Shown: positions 6,978 to 16,582, counted from the stretch's first letter. The stretch is DNA of 64,000 bases from Paraburkholderia tuberum STM678 (GCF_902833905.1 NZ_CADFGP010000021.1:1-64000), one strand, 5' to 3'. Numbers and translations: made by a program. Notes: generated by a model not told the origin, from the letters alone.

Positions 6978-9900
6978 GTGGACGTCGCCGTGTGGCTGCA
7001 CAGCCTCGGAATGGAGCGGTATGAACCGGTGTTTCGCGAGAACGCCATCGACGCCGACGTGCTTCGCGACCTCACCGCGGACGATCTGAAAGAACTGGGT
7101 ATTGCGTCGGTCGGTCATCGCCGCAAACTGCTCGATGCCTTGACTGAATTGCGGGCGCGAACCGGGCCCCGGCATAGCGGCGCGAGCCCAGGCGAGGCGA
7201 AAGGCGAACGACGGCAGGTCGCCGTCCTGTTCGCCGATCTGTGTGGCTTCACGCGGATGAGCCGTGAAGTCGACGCGGAGGAAGTACTCGCCGTGCTCGA
7301 TCGCTACTTCGAGCAGGTTGACCGCACCATCGAGCAGCATGGCGGGCACGTCGACAAGCACGTCGGCGACAGCGTCATGGCAGTATTCGGCGCGCCGGTC
7401 TCGCATGGCAATGATGTCGAACGCGCCGTGCGGGCGGCACTCGCGATCAGGGACGGAATGCCCGACCTGTCGCGTGCGCTCGGCCGCCCGGTCTGCGTGC
7501 ATATCGGCATAGCCGGCGGCGAAGTCGTCGCAAGCGGCACCGGTAGCGCGACTCATAGGGAATACACCGTCACCGGCGACACGGTCAACCTCGCCTCGCG
7601 TCTCACCGATGCGGCTGAGCCGGGGACGATCCTGATCTCGGAAAGCGTGCGACGCCCGCTGGCTGACCGCCTGGACTGTGTCGAACGCGGCGCGCTGTCG
7701 GTCAAAGGCTTCGCGCAAGCGGTCATGGCGTGGTGTATTGCCGGCCTTCGGCGCTCACGCCCGGGCCGGCCGTTCGTCGGCCGGCATCATGAGATGCGGC
7801 AGTTTCGATCCGTGCTCCATTCCTGCCGCGACACCGGAGGCGGACGCACCGTTCTGCTGCGCGGCGAGGCCGGGATCGGCAAAACACGCCTGGTCGAGGA
7901 ATTCGAACGCGAGGCACGGGAGTCAGGATTCCTTTCTCATACTGGCCTCGTGCTCGACTTCGGTGCGTCAACCGGACGTAGCGCAATCCAGTCTCTCGTG
8001 CGCGGCCTGTTGACAGCCGACGGCTCAACTGACGAAGCTGCGAGTGCCGCTGGCGTCGAGCACGCGCTCGCCAGCGGTTTGATCGACGCTGGCGACGCAC
8101 TCTTTCTCGAAGATCTGGTCGATTTGCCGATGGGGTTCGAGGCCCGGGCAGTCTACGACGCCATGGACAATGAAATGCGCGTTCGCGGCCGACGCAACGC
8201 CCTGACCCGGCTCGTCCAACGCGCGAGCCGCCAGCAACCTCGGGTACTGGTCGTCGAGGATATTCACTGGTCGGACGAATCGACGCTTCGCGACCTCGCC
8301 GGACTGTCGGAAACGATGGCGGGATGTCCGGCCGTACTCGTCCTGACAGTGCGGACGCACGGCGATTCGAGTGAAGAGCCGTGGCGCGTGGCGACCGGCG
8401 GACCGTATTCGCTGATCGATCTGGGTCCGCTGAGCGCCGGCGACGCGCATGCGATGGCCAGATCGTTTCCCGGGGCGCAGGCAGGTCTGGCGGGACGCTG
8501 CATCGAACGGGCGGCGGGCAATCCGCTGTTTCTCGAGCAGTTGCTGAACGATGCGCAGGACGGCGAAGGGACCGGCGTGCCGGGGTCGGTGCGAAGCCTC
8601 GTACAGGCGCGGCTGGATCGGCTTGATCCCGCCGATAAGACAGTGCTGCAGGCTGCCTCGGTGCTCGGCCAGTTGTTCGAGAAGGAGGCGGTCGATTTTC
8701 TCGTCGATGGCGCTGGCGCCGATGCTGATGCCGGCGTTGCGCTGGAACCGCTTGTGATCGGTCTGCTGTTACGACGTCAAGGCACCGGATTCATCTTCCA
8801 TCACGCACTGATTCGCGACGCCATTTATGACGGGCTGCTGAAAAGCCGGCGCCGCGATTTGCATCGTCGCGCCGCACAGTGGTACGGCGAGCGCGACCTC
8901 GTCCTGCGAGCCGAACATCTCGATCGCGCGGGAGAACCCGGGGCAGCGCTCGCCTATTGCGAAGCAGCGCGCTCGCAGGCGTCGGGGCACCGCCATGAAG
9001 CCGCGCTCCGGCTTGTCGAACGAGGTCTCGATCTAGCGGATCAACGTAGCGACCGCGCCGCACTCGAGTGTCTACATGGCAACGTCCTGCATGAGCTGGG
9101 CGACATGAAGTCGGCACTTCATGCATTCGAAATCGCCCTCGAATATGCGACGACGGACGCGCAGCGTTGCCGCGCATGGATCGGGCGGGCCACGGTGAAG
9201 CGGATCATCGACGATCTCGACGGTGCATGGGCCGACCTCGACTACGCCGCTGAAGCCTCCCAAGGCCTGTTGCGCGAAGAGGCGCGCATTCACTTCCTGC
9301 GCGGCAATCTGTGTTTTCCCCGCGGCGATATCGACGGCTGCCTGCGTGAGCACGGGCGCAGCCTTGCCCTCGCGCGCGACGCGTGTGATCCCGAACAGGA
9401 GGCGGCCGCACTCGGCGGCCTTGGCGACGGCGAGTACATGCGCGGCCGGATGATCAGCGCCCAGGCGGCCTTCAGCCGCTGCATCGATCTCTGCCAATGC
9501 CATGGCTTCGGACGGATCGAGGTGGCCAACCTTCCGATGCGGGCGATCACGACGTGGTTTACCGGCGAAGCCGCGCGCGCACTCGACGCCGCGCTTGCCA
9601 GCGTCGCCGCAGCGCAGAAGGTCGGGCATCCCCGCGCACTCGCCGTCGCCCATCACGCTGCCTGGCACTGCCTGCACGATCGCGCGGAGTGGGATCATGC
9701 GTGGGAGCACGTCGCTCCTGCGCTACAGTGCGCGCGCGAGCTGAAATCAAGGCGCTTCGAAGGTGAAGCGCTCGCGTTTCGCGCGGAATTGCATCGGGTC
9801 GCCGGCCGTCCGCGCGAAGCGCGCGCCGATATCGAAGCGGCGCTGTCGATCAGCCGGGAGACCGGCATGAATTACCTGGGCCCCGCATATCTCGGCGTGC

Positions 9901-10283
9901 TCGCGCGCACGACGGACGACCCCGTTGTCTTCGCACAGGCGCTCGCGGAGGGCGAAGCTTTGCTCGCGGCCGGAGCGGTGAGCCACAACCACTTTCTGTT
10001 TCGACGTGATGCGATAGATGCATGCATCGACCGCAAACGCTGGGATGCGGCCGCGCACCATGCTGCGGCCCTTGAAGACTACGCACGCCGCGAGCCATCG
10101 CCCTTTTCCGGATTTTTCGTGGCGCGCGCACGGGCGCTTGTCTCGTATGGAACCGGCAATCGCGATCCGGCATCGCTGAAGGAACTCCAGCGGCTACGGC
10201 AGGAGGGCAGCGGCCTGGGTTTCCTTTATGCGCTCCAGGCGATCGAGGCCGCGCTTTCGGGCGAGGCCGATAGAGGAGGATAG
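6978..10283 (+). CDS. SAM-class III nucleotide cyclase-AAA ATPase-TPR signalling protein
   Basis: An 1101-residue multidomain protein. Residues 1-62 form a SAM domain (VAVWLHSLGMERYEPVF, then LGIASVGHRRKLL). A class III cyclase homology domain follows at about 75-250, with metal-binding Asp residues in VLFADLCGFTRMS and HVGDSVMAVFGAP, a Lys just before the latter and TVTGDTVNLASRL, a pattern that favours cAMP production. Next come an AAA/STAND-like ATPase with Walker A GEAGIGKTR near 295 and Walker B VLVVEDIHWSDES, and a long C-terminal array of TPR-like helices. The start is GTG with AGGAGGG upstream; the longer upstream frame overlaps psuG and is not supported. A large soluble receptor-type cyclase is likely; its signal is unknown. 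Confidence 0.88.
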   Translation: MDVAVWLHSLGMERYEPVFRENAIDADVLRDLTADDLKELGIASVGHRRKLLDALTELRARTGPRHSGASPGEAKGERRQVAVLFADLCGFTRMSREVDAEEVLAVLDRYFEQVDRTIEQHGGHVDKHVGDSVMAVFGAPVSHGNDVERAVRAALAIRDGMPDLSRALGRPVCVHIGIAGGEVVASGTGSATHREYTVTGDTVNLASRLTDAAEPGTILISESVRRPLADRLDCVERGALSVKGFAQAVMAWCIAGLRRSRPGRPFVGRHHEMRQFRSVLHSCRDTGGGRTVLLRGEAGIGKTRLVEEFEREARESGFLSHTGLVLDFGASTGRSAIQSLVRGLLTADGSTDEAASAAGVEHALASGLIDAGDALFLEDLVDLPMGFEARAVYDAMDNEMRVRGRRNALTRLVQRASRQQPRVLVVEDIHWSDESTLRDLAGLSETMAGCPAVLVLTVRTHGDSSEEPWRVATGGPYSLIDLGPLSAGDAHAMARSFPGAQAGLAGRCIERAAGNPLFLEQLLNDAQDGEGTGVPGSVRSLVQARLDRLDPADKTVLQAASVLGQLFEKEAVDFLVDGAGADADAGVALEPLVIGLLLRRQGTGFIFHHALIRDAIYDGLLKSRRRDLHRRAAQWYGERDLVLRAEHLDRAGEPGAALAYCEAARSQASGHRHEAALRLVERGLDLADQRSDRAALECLHGNVLHELGDMKSALHAFEIALEYATTDAQRCRAWIGRATVKRIIDDLDGAWADLDYAAEASQGLLREEARIHFLRGNLCFPRGDIDGCLREHGRSLALARDACDPEQEAAALGGLGDGEYMRGRMISAQAAFSRCIDLCQCHGFGRIEVANLPMRAITTWFTGEAARALDAALASVAAAQKVGHPRALAVAHHAAWHCLHDRAEWDHAWEHVAPALQCARELKSRRFEGEALAFRAELHRVAGRPREARADIEAALSISRETGMNYLGPAYLGVLARTTDDPVVFAQALAEGEALLAAGAVSHNHFLFRRDAIDACIDRKRWDAAAHHAAALEDYARREPSPFSGFFVARARALVSYGTGNRDPASLKELQRLRQEGSGLGFLYALQAIEAALSGEADRGG

Positions 10284-10401
10284 GGTCGCCGCGCTCACTC
10301 CTGTTGACGCCGTCCAACCATCACCGTATCTTGCAATCCAAGGTAAAGCGACATGACACGGCAGTTGTGTCTGACTGTTTTCCGTTGACCTGGCCACGAC
10401 G

Positions 10402-11847
10402 ATGAACATTGACGATCGGCTTCTCGAGAGCAAAATGATCGCGATCGAGCAGGCGAGATCATGGAGTCCGCGCGTCATTTCCAAGCTCGAGACTCTGATC
10501 AGGAGCGGCGACGAGCTGTCCGTCTACCGGGTCAATCCGCTGGCGTTTGCGCGAGATCGCGGCATAAGCGAGGCTGAATGCATTGACCTCTTTCTTCATG
10601 CGGCGCGATACGGATTGTTCGAGATGAACTGGGACGTTCTTTGTCCGCAGTCGGGAATGGTCCTCCACAGCTTCGGATCATTGCGCACTCTCAAGACCCA
10701 TTATGTCTGTGGGCTATGCGACGTTACGGGCGAAACCGACCTCGACGATTTCATCCAGGTCACGTTTTCAATATCGCCCGAACTTCGGAGGCTGACGTTC
10801 CACGATCCCGAGTCGCTTTCCGTGGAAGATTTCCACTGGAAACTGCGATTTAACGGTGACGGTCGGTTCGCCGGCCAGCAAGTCCGGTTTCTCGACTTCT
10901 TGCGGGGGCTCGTGCGCGGCCTCACGTTCCTGCCGCCAGCTTCGACGACGACCCTGCAGGCTGTTCTTGGCCCCGGTGCCTTGACGGGTGTGAATGTCGA
11001 GACACAAGCCGCTCTCATTGTTCCGATCGCTGGTGAGGCCGCTACCTCGCCGACACTGTTGCAGGTCGGTTATGACGGTCAACGGTTTGCCCCGGCGCTC
11101 TGCGTTGTGCCGCCTGGTCCTGTCGTCATTCAAGTAAGGAATGCCGGGAGCACGCGCGGGTCGCTGCTCTTGATCAATTGGCCTCCAGAGGTCGTCGCTC
11201 AGGCCATCAAGCCGCCGCTCGAATTCGAACCGTATCTCTCCGGCGGGGCGCTGGTGGCGCGACAAACCTTCCGGCGCCTGTTCCGCTCGGAGAACGTTGA
11301 CGAGAAGGAAGGCCTTGGGATTCGGCAAGTGACGTTCGTTTTCACGGATCTCAAGGGTTCGACGGCCATGTATGAACGCATCGGCGATCTGAATGCGTAC
11401 GGCCTCGTCAGACAGCATTTCGCCTTGCTCGAGATGATCGCACAACGGTATTCCGGCGCTATCGTAAAGACGATTGGCGACGCTGTGATGGCCGTCTTTT
11501 GTCGACCGACGGACGCAGTTTCCGCGTCGTTGAGTATCGTGGAGGAAATCGGGCGCTTCAATCGCGAACGTGGAGAACCGGCGATCATCCTGAAGATCGG
11601 GGCACATTGCGGGCCGTCGATTGCGGTGACACTGAACGACAATCTCGATTATTTCGGCCAGGCCGTCAACGTCGCCGCGCGCGTGCAGTCTCTCGCCGAT
11701 GCCGGGGAGATTTGCATTTCGGAAGCGCTCTATAGTGCGCCTGGGGTCCGCGACCTCCTTGGTGGCCGCACTGTCGTCGAATTTGAGGCTCCGCTTCGCG
11801 GCCTCCAGGGCAGGGCAAGCGTGTATCGCATCGTGTCCGAGTGGTGA
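10402..11847 (+). CDS. DUF5939-class III adenylate/guanylate cyclase
   Basis: A 481-residue protein with an N-terminal sensor-like region of about 300 residues. It includes a Cys-containing segment (ALCPQSG- and CGLCDVTGETD-type) that resembles the DUF5939 domain found before cyclases. The C-terminal class III cyclase domain spans about 310-475: VTFVFTDLKGSTAMYERIGD and IVKTIGDAVMAVF hold the two metal-binding Asp residues, and LDYFGQAVNVAARVQSL is the dimer-interface and adenine region. It lies 118 bp behind the first cyclase on the same strand, so the two could be co-expressed. No strong ribosome-binding site was seen. Nucleotide specificity is not certain. Confidence 0.87.
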   Translation: MNIDDRLLESKMIAIEQARSWSPRVISKLETLIRSGDELSVYRVNPLAFARDRGISEAECIDLFLHAARYGLFEMNWDVLCPQSGMVLHSFGSLRTLKTHYVCGLCDVTGETDLDDFIQVTFSISPELRRLTFHDPESLSVEDFHWKLRFNGDGRFAGQQVRFLDFLRGLVRGLTFLPPASTTTLQAVLGPGALTGVNVETQAALIVPIAGEAATSPTLLQVGYDGQRFAPALCVVPPGPVVIQVRNAGSTRGSLLLINWPPEVVAQAIKPPLEFEPYLSGGALVARQTFRRLFRSENVDEKEGLGIRQVTFVFTDLKGSTAMYERIGDLNAYGLVRQHFALLEMIAQRYSGAIVKTIGDAVMAVFCRPTDAVSASLSIVEEIGRFNRERGEPAIILKIGAHCGPSIAVTLNDNLDYFGQAVNVAARVQSLADAGEICISEALYSAPGVRDLLGGRTVVEFEAPLRGLQGRASVYRIVSEW

Positions 11848-12073
11848 CGGCTTACGGCGCCGATCTTGCCTCCTCCTGCGGCTATTCTTGTTTGCTCAAC
11901 GTCGAACCCGACAGGTGCCGAGATGGAGAAGAACGACGCAGCCGGTTTGCTCCCTATGCATGGCGTTCCGCCGCGTTCCGAGGAAACACTCGCGACCTGG
12001 ATTTGCTGGTCAAAGAAATCGTTCGACACGGACAGCGGATTTTGCAAGGTTGGCAGAACCCAAAGGAGCCAGC

Positions 12074-12484
12074 ATGAACATAAGCAATGCGAGCAGAATA
12101 ATCGGCGCAATGTTAATTGCGGCCATCGCGAGTGGCGCGGCCTATGCGAACGCGCAACAAGGTATGAGCGCGACGGCCGGCGCGGTCGCACAAAGGGTGG
12201 CGGCCTCGGGCTCGCCGCCTCGACCCAGGCCGGATACTTCGATAGTTCGTGACGTTCGCCGCGCCCTCAGGCGGGTACCGGATATGGATGATTCAGAGAT
12301 TCACATCAGGGCGAGCCACGGCGTCGTCACGCTCACCGGATCGGTGCCGGAAAGCTGGCAGATCTCGCGCGCTGGCAATGCAGCAAGATCAGTGCTCGGA
12401 GTCACGTCGGTGACGAACAGATTGACAGAGCGAAAGAGCGATGCAGCAAGCATTGAGCAACGTCTCGCGGCATCGGCCGGATAG
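12074..12484 (+). CDS. Secreted/periplasmic BON-domain protein
   Basis: A 136-residue protein with a signal peptide (MNISNASRIIGAMLIAAIAS, predicted cut after AYANA) and one BON domain. That domain shows the usual pattern: VRRALRRVPDMDDSEIHIRASHG, then VVTLTGSVPESWQ and VTSVTNRL. BON proteins bind phospholipid membranes or protect the envelope during stress (OsmY family). AAAGGAG lies 5 nt before the ATG. The gap of about 225 bp after the cyclase gene has no convincing gene, so it probably has its own promoter. Confidence 0.85.
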   Translation: MNISNASRIIGAMLIAAIASGAAYANAQQGMSATAGAVAQRVAASGSPPRPRPDTSIVRDVRRALRRVPDMDDSEIHIRASHGVVTLTGSVPESWQISRAGNAARSVLGVTSVTNRLTERKSDAASIEQRLAASAG

Positions 12485-12589
12485 GCTCGATGTTGATCTC
12501 ATCACTTCGGGAAGCTCCACGAAGGCGCAACGCGCGACTGTTGCGCGAAAACCTGATTTTGGGGTCGTTCGCGCCTCAGCTCGCTGCAT

Positions 12590-13021
12590 TTAGCCCTTCA
12601 CGCGTTCCGATCGCGAATCGTATGGCGCCCTAAGATGCACGATTGCCCTCACCTGTTCGCCCGCCACGTCGATCGTATAGCGGCCTTGCGTGAGCCACGC
12701 GGCATCGGCGGCACCATCGGCACGGTTCACGAAACCCATTGCAACCGGACATCGCAATGTATGCCCAAACGCGGCTGAGGTTACCGCCCCTACCGGCTTG
12801 CCGTCGCGCAAGATTGCTTCGCCACCCCACAGCATCAGATGTTCGGCGCCGTCGACCGTCAGGATCGCGAGACGCCGGCGCAGCGGCGCCTCGCGCAGAC
12901 GCAGAAGGGCGTCGCGACCGCGGAAGGCGATGTCCCGGTCGAGCTTGCAGGCGAACGCCAGGCCTGCCTCGAACGGATTGCAATCCGGCGAAAGCTCGCG
13001 GCCCCAGGCCCGATAGCCTTT
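12590..13021 (-). pseudogene. C-terminal fragment of an aminomethyltransferase-fold (sarcosine/dimethylglycine dehydrogenase type) protein
   Basis: About 143 codons of good coding sequence remain. They start at KGYRAWGRELSPDCNPFEAG and continue through LDRDIAFRGRDALL to the GCV_T C-terminal barrel (ILRDGKPVGAVTSAAFGHTL, then CPVAMGFVNR) and a natural stop. In intact dimethylglycine or sarcosine dehydrogenases this is only the last sixth of an approximately 800-residue FAD protein. The frame hits TAA directly upstream of the first conserved Lys, and 8 bp further on is the stop of the araC-type gene. There is no start codon or ribosome-binding site. A deletion or recombination joined this tail to the regulator gene. 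Confidence 0.8.
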
Positions 13022-13029
13022 TTATGACG

Positions 13030-13944
13030 CTATCGAGCGACGACATTCGCTGCGTCTCGAGCATACTGCGTGGGCGGCAGCCCGACATGACGCGTGAACG
13101 CGACGCTGAATGCGCTCGCCGAGCCGTAACCGACACGTTCCGCGATCACCGCGATGCTGACTTCGTTCCGGCGCAGCAGGCTCCTGGCGACGGCCATGCG
13201 CCACGACAACAGATACTCCATCGGTGCCACGCCGACTGCGCGGCTGAATCGATCGAAGAAAGAGGACCGTGAAAGCGCGGCGGTTTTTGCGAGTTGTGCG
13301 ATCGTCCAGGGCTTGTGCGGACTCTCGTGCATATGACGGATGGCGAGCGCGAGACGGGCGTCGGCGAGGCCGCGGACGAGTCCGGGCGACGCCCCCGTCC
13401 CCGTGGCTCGCAACGCTTCAATGAAGAGCACCTCGAGCAGTCGCGCCAGCACGACCTCGCGCGCGGGCCGCTGCGCGCGCGATTCTTCCCTCACGAGCTT
13501 GACGAGCGTCGCCAGCCTGGGTTCACCGCGCACGTGCGCGAGCTTGGGCAAGAGCGAGACAAGCAAGGCCGCATCCGGCGAACCGAACGCGCAGAGGCCC
13601 GCAAGCCATTGGGCTTCTGGCGCGACCGATGCATCGCCGAAACGAAAGCTGCCGTCGGGCAGTGCCGCGGGCGCGATATCGGAGACGTCGTCATCGTCGG
13701 GCGGGTTGATGCTCGTCATCGTGAAGCTAAAAACTTCGGGCACGAGCACGAAGTCATCGGCCTGAAGAATGAGCGGCTCGCAACCATTGACGGATAGACG
13801 GAAGGAACCTTCGAGCACCACGCAATAGAACGGCTGGCCGACTTCCGTGCGGCTCGCGCGCCAGCGCCCGGCGCCGCTCAGCACTTTCGAGAACGTGGGC
13901 GTCGGCCTCAGCAATGTGACGATTTCGGCGAGCGGGTCGATCAT
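13030..13944 (-). CDS. AraC family transcriptional regulator with cupin sensor
   Basis: A 304-residue regulator. The N-terminal half is a cupin-type sensor (FYCVVLEGSFRLSVNG, then LQADDFVLVPEVFSF). The C-terminal 100 residues hold two helix-turn-helix motifs (WTIAQLAKTAALSRSSFFDRF and IAERVGYGSASAFSVAFTRH), ending with the family's GLPPTQY motif. It faces away from the SDR gene at 14044 with 99 bp between them, so it is the likely regulator of that gene. Its 3' end abuts the aminomethyltransferase fragment. The effector is unknown; relatives control short-chain dehydrogenase genes. Confidence 0.9.
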   Translation of the reverse strand: MIDPLAEIVTLLRPTPTFSKVLSGAGRWRASRTEVGQPFYCVVLEGSFRLSVNGCEPLILQADDFVLVPEVFSFTMTSINPPDDDDVSDIAPAALPDGSFRFGDASVAPEAQWLAGLCAFGSPDAALLVSLLPKLAHVRGEPRLATLVKLVREESRAQRPAREVVLARLLEVLFIEALRATGTGASPGLVRGLADARLALAIRHMHESPHKPWTIAQLAKTAALSRSSFFDRFSRAVGVAPMEYLLSWRMAVARSLLRRNEVSIAVIAERVGYGSASAFSVAFTRHVGLPPTQYARDAANVVAR

Positions 13945-14043
13945 GATCGGACGATTTCGAATGAAACCTGGACGCTCAATTGTAGCGAGTCCCGGTGGTC
14001 AGGACTTATTGTGTTGGGACTGTCACCAACCACAGGATTCGAC

Positions 14044-14793
14044 ATGAAGACCGTCTTGATTACCGGTTGCTCGTCCGGCTTTGGCCTCGAAATCGCGCGT
14101 TATTTTCTGGATCGCGACTGGCGCGTTATCGCCACGATGCGCGCGCCACGCAAAGACCTCTTGCCGCGCTCCGATCGTCTTTCGATTCTCGCCCTCGACG
14201 TGAAGGACCCGCAAAGCATTCGCGCCGTCATCGATGCCGCCGGTCGGATCGACGTGCTCGTCAACAATGCGGGTATCGGTTTTCTGAACGCGCTCGAAGG
14301 AACGCCGATGGACACCGTGCGCGATATCTTCGAGACCAACACGCTCGGTACCATTGCGATGGCGCAGGCCGTGTTGCCGCAGTTCCGCGAGCGCCGCGAA
14401 GGTGTGATCATCAATGTGACGTCGACCGTCACCTGCAGACCGCTGCATTTGCTGTCGGTCTACACCGCGAGCAAGTCCGCGGTCAACGCGTTCAGCGAAT
14501 CGCTCGCGCTCGAACTGGAGCAGTTCAATGTGCGCGTGCGTGTCGTGCTGCCGGGACGCGCGCCTTCCACCCGCTTCGGCGAGAACGCGCAGGCACGTAT
14601 GAAAGACGGATTCGCCGAGCCGTACGGCGCGCTCGTGGAGCAGATTTTCGCAAACTGGCAGAAAGAAACGGCCGTCACGCACGCATCGGATGTCGCCGAA
14701 GCGGTTTGGCTCGCAGCGACCGATTCATCGAGCCCGTTCAACATCCCCGCCGGCGAGGACGCTGTCGAGTGGTACAACGCGGCCGCTAAATAG
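14044..14793 (+). CDS. Short-chain dehydrogenase/reductase (classical SDR)
   Basis: A 249-residue classical SDR. TGCSSGFG at residues 8-14 binds the dinucleotide, NNAG is at 74-77, and Tyr140 and Lys144 (YTASK) with Ser127 make the catalytic set. It begins MKTVLITGCSSGFGLEIARY, with AGGA 7 nt before the ATG; an in-frame TTG 33 bp upstream has no support. It should oxidise or reduce a carbonyl/alcohol substrate with NAD(P)(H). It is divergent from the AraC regulator gene and convergent with a second, unrelated SDR gene. Confidence 0.9.
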   Translation: MKTVLITGCSSGFGLEIARYFLDRDWRVIATMRAPRKDLLPRSDRLSILALDVKDPQSIRAVIDAAGRIDVLVNNAGIGFLNALEGTPMDTVRDIFETNTLGTIAMAQAVLPQFRERREGVIINVTSTVTCRPLHLLSVYTASKSAVNAFSESLALELEQFNVRVRVVLPGRAPSTRFGENAQARMKDGFAEPYGALVEQIFANWQKETAVTHASDVAEAVWLAATDSSSPFNIPAGEDAVEWYNAAAK

Positions 14794-14829
14794 CACGAGT
14801 AAAAATCGCCGAGATGAGAGCCTCGGGCC

Positions 14830-15570
14830 TCAGACCTGGCCGATGCCGCCGTCATTCATCAAATCCGCGCCCGTCATATAGGAACTCTGTTCGGAGGCGA
14901 GAAAGAGCGCCGCGCTGGCCATCTCCTCGGCGCGGGCGAGTCGACCGATCGGGACCATGCTCTTGTACATGCTCACCAGATCCTCGCGTGTCGCCGACTG
15001 GGAGTCGAGAATCGGGGTGTCGGTGACACCGGGGCTAAGCATGTTGACGCGAATGCCGCGATCCTTGAATTCGGCGGCCCAGGTGCGGGCATAGGAACGC
15101 AACGCGGCCTTGGTCGCCGCGTAGGCGGTATGACCAGGGATGCCCATGACGTGCATGGCCGACGAAACCAGGATGATCGACCCGCCACCTGTCATCAACG
15201 GCAGCAGCTTCTGCACCAGGAATACCGGGCCGCGCGCCATGAGGTTGAATGCCTTGTCGAAATGCTCAGGCGTGATGGTGTCGATCGAAGCCTGCTCGGT
15301 AAAGCCCGCGTTCGACACGATGATGTCGACGACACCTTTTTCGCCCCTGACTGCCGCAGCGACACGGTCGAGGTCATCGAGATTCGCGGCGTCGGCCTGA
15401 AGCGCGGTAACGTTGCGTCCGAGCAGTTTGACGGCCTCGTCGAGCTGGCCTTGGCGCCGACCGAAGATAAAGACGTGAGCGCCTTCGGCGACGAATCGCC
15501 TGGCGATCGCCAGGCCGATACCCGTCGTTCCGCCGCTAATCACGGCGATCTTCCCTGCGAGAGTAGACAT
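14830..15570 (-). CDS. Short-chain dehydrogenase/reductase (classical SDR)
   Basis: A 246-residue SDR. The cofactor motif GGTTGIG is at 13-19, SNAG at 86-89, Ser136/137 in LVSSAMH, and the catalytic YAATK has Tyr150 and Lys154. The C-terminus has GADLMNDGGIGQV, usual for FabG-like oxidoreductases. The start MSTLAGKIAVISGG is preferred over a longer frame that runs through the intergenic operator. The LysR gene at 15692 is divergent, and together they form a typical LysR-SDR pair. The substrate is unknown. Confidence 0.9.
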   Translation of the reverse strand: MSTLAGKIAVISGGTTGIGLAIARRFVAEGAHVFIFGRRQGQLDEAVKLLGRNVTALQADAANLDDLDRVAAAVRGEKGVVDIIVSNAGFTEQASIDTITPEHFDKAFNLMARGPVFLVQKLLPLMTGGGSIILVSSAMHVMGIPGHTAYAATKAALRSYARTWAAEFKDRGIRVNMLSPGVTDTPILDSQSATREDLVSMYKSMVPIGRLARAEEMASAALFLASEQSSYMTGADLMNDGGIGQV

Positions 15571-15625
15571 TGAAGCTTCTGCCTGTTGGTGAATGGAAGT
15601 GACATCGTAATTGCGGCCCCTGCGA

Positions 15626-15648
15626 ATGATAATCGGCGGATTTATCAT
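15626..15648. promoter_or_regulatory. Perfect inverted repeat between SDR and lysR genes
   Basis: ATGATAA and TTATCAT form perfect 7-bp arms around a 9-nt GC-rich spacer in the 121-bp divergent intergenic region. The T-N11-A architecture fits a LysR-type recognition site. Assignment to the regulator encoded at 15692 is an inference from position. Confidence 0.5.
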
Positions 15649-15691
15649 AAGATCCATTCACCGAGAGAATAGATCGCACGAGAGAAATACA

Positions 15692-16582
15692 ATGGATCGG
15701 TTTCACGAATTGAACGCCTTCTTCGCCGTCGTTGAAGCGGGTGGCTTTTCCGCCGCGGCGCGCAGAACCGGCGAGTCACAGTCGGCGATCAGTAAGTCGA
15801 TCGGCGCGCTGGAAAAGCGCCTGGGCGTGCTGCTATTCAACCGAAGCACACGCAGCGTGACCCTGACGGATCAGGGGCAGAAATACTACGAACGCACCAA
15901 GCCGTTGCTGGACGAGATTGAGGTGGCCGACAGCGAACTGACCAGCAGCACGCTGGATGTCTCGGGGCTGGTCCGGATCGCCTCTGCCTCTACGTTCGGT
16001 CGCCTGCACGTTGTTCCGCTCATTCCCGAGCTGCTGTCGCGCTATCCTGGTCTGCGGGTCGAGCTCGTGTTGTCGGATTTCGTACGCGATATGGTCGAGG
16101 ATCGAATCGATCTCGCGATTCGAGTGGGCTCCGTCAACGATCCGGATTCGGTCGTGAAGCGGATTGCGAGCACCCCGCTGGTCTGCGTCGGATCGCGTCG
16201 CTATTTCGAGCAATACGGTGTACCGAAGGATCCTACCGAACTCGCCAATCACAATTGCCTGCTCTACGGCGGTCTGATGGAGTCGGCAAACTGGCCGTTT
16301 CATGGGCCACGAGGCCGATTCAGCGTACCGGTGCGAGGCAACCTGTCGTCGAATAGCGTCGAGACAATACGATCGGCCGTGCTCGCGGGCGTGGGAATCG
16401 GCCTCTTCGCGAAGCTCTCGCTCGCCGACGAACTCAAGCATCCCGACATTGTGACCGTGTTGGACGACTTCATTCGCGACGCCCGTGATGTAAGCATCAT
16501 CTGGCCGAGGCGTCGTTTCGTGCCTGCGCGCGTGCGCCGGGTGACTGACTATTTTGCTGCTGCGCTGCCGCAGCGCTTGTAG
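15692..16582 (+). CDS. LysR family transcriptional regulator
   Basis: A 296-residue LysR protein. The winged helix-turn-helix is at the N-terminus (MDRFHELNAFFAVVEAGGFS, then ARRTGESQSAISKSIGALEK), followed by LFNRSTRSVTLTDQG and a periplasmic-binding-like effector domain with RVELVLSDFVRDMVEDRIDLAIRVG. This set of motifs places it in the CrgA/DsdC-like group common in beta-proteobacteria. It is divergent from the SDR gene at 15570 and should control it through the inverted repeat between them. The effector cannot be predicted. Confidence 0.92.
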   Translation: MDRFHELNAFFAVVEAGGFSAAARRTGESQSAISKSIGALEKRLGVLLFNRSTRSVTLTDQGQKYYERTKPLLDEIEVADSELTSSTLDVSGLVRIASASTFGRLHVVPLIPELLSRYPGLRVELVLSDFVRDMVEDRIDLAIRVGSVNDPDSVVKRIASTPLVCVGSRRYFEQYGVPKDPTELANHNCLLYGGLMESANWPFHGPRGRFSVPVRGNLSSNSVETIRSAVLAGVGIGLFAKLSLADELKHPDIVTVLDDFIRDARDVSIIWPRRRFVPARVRRVTDYFAAALPQRL

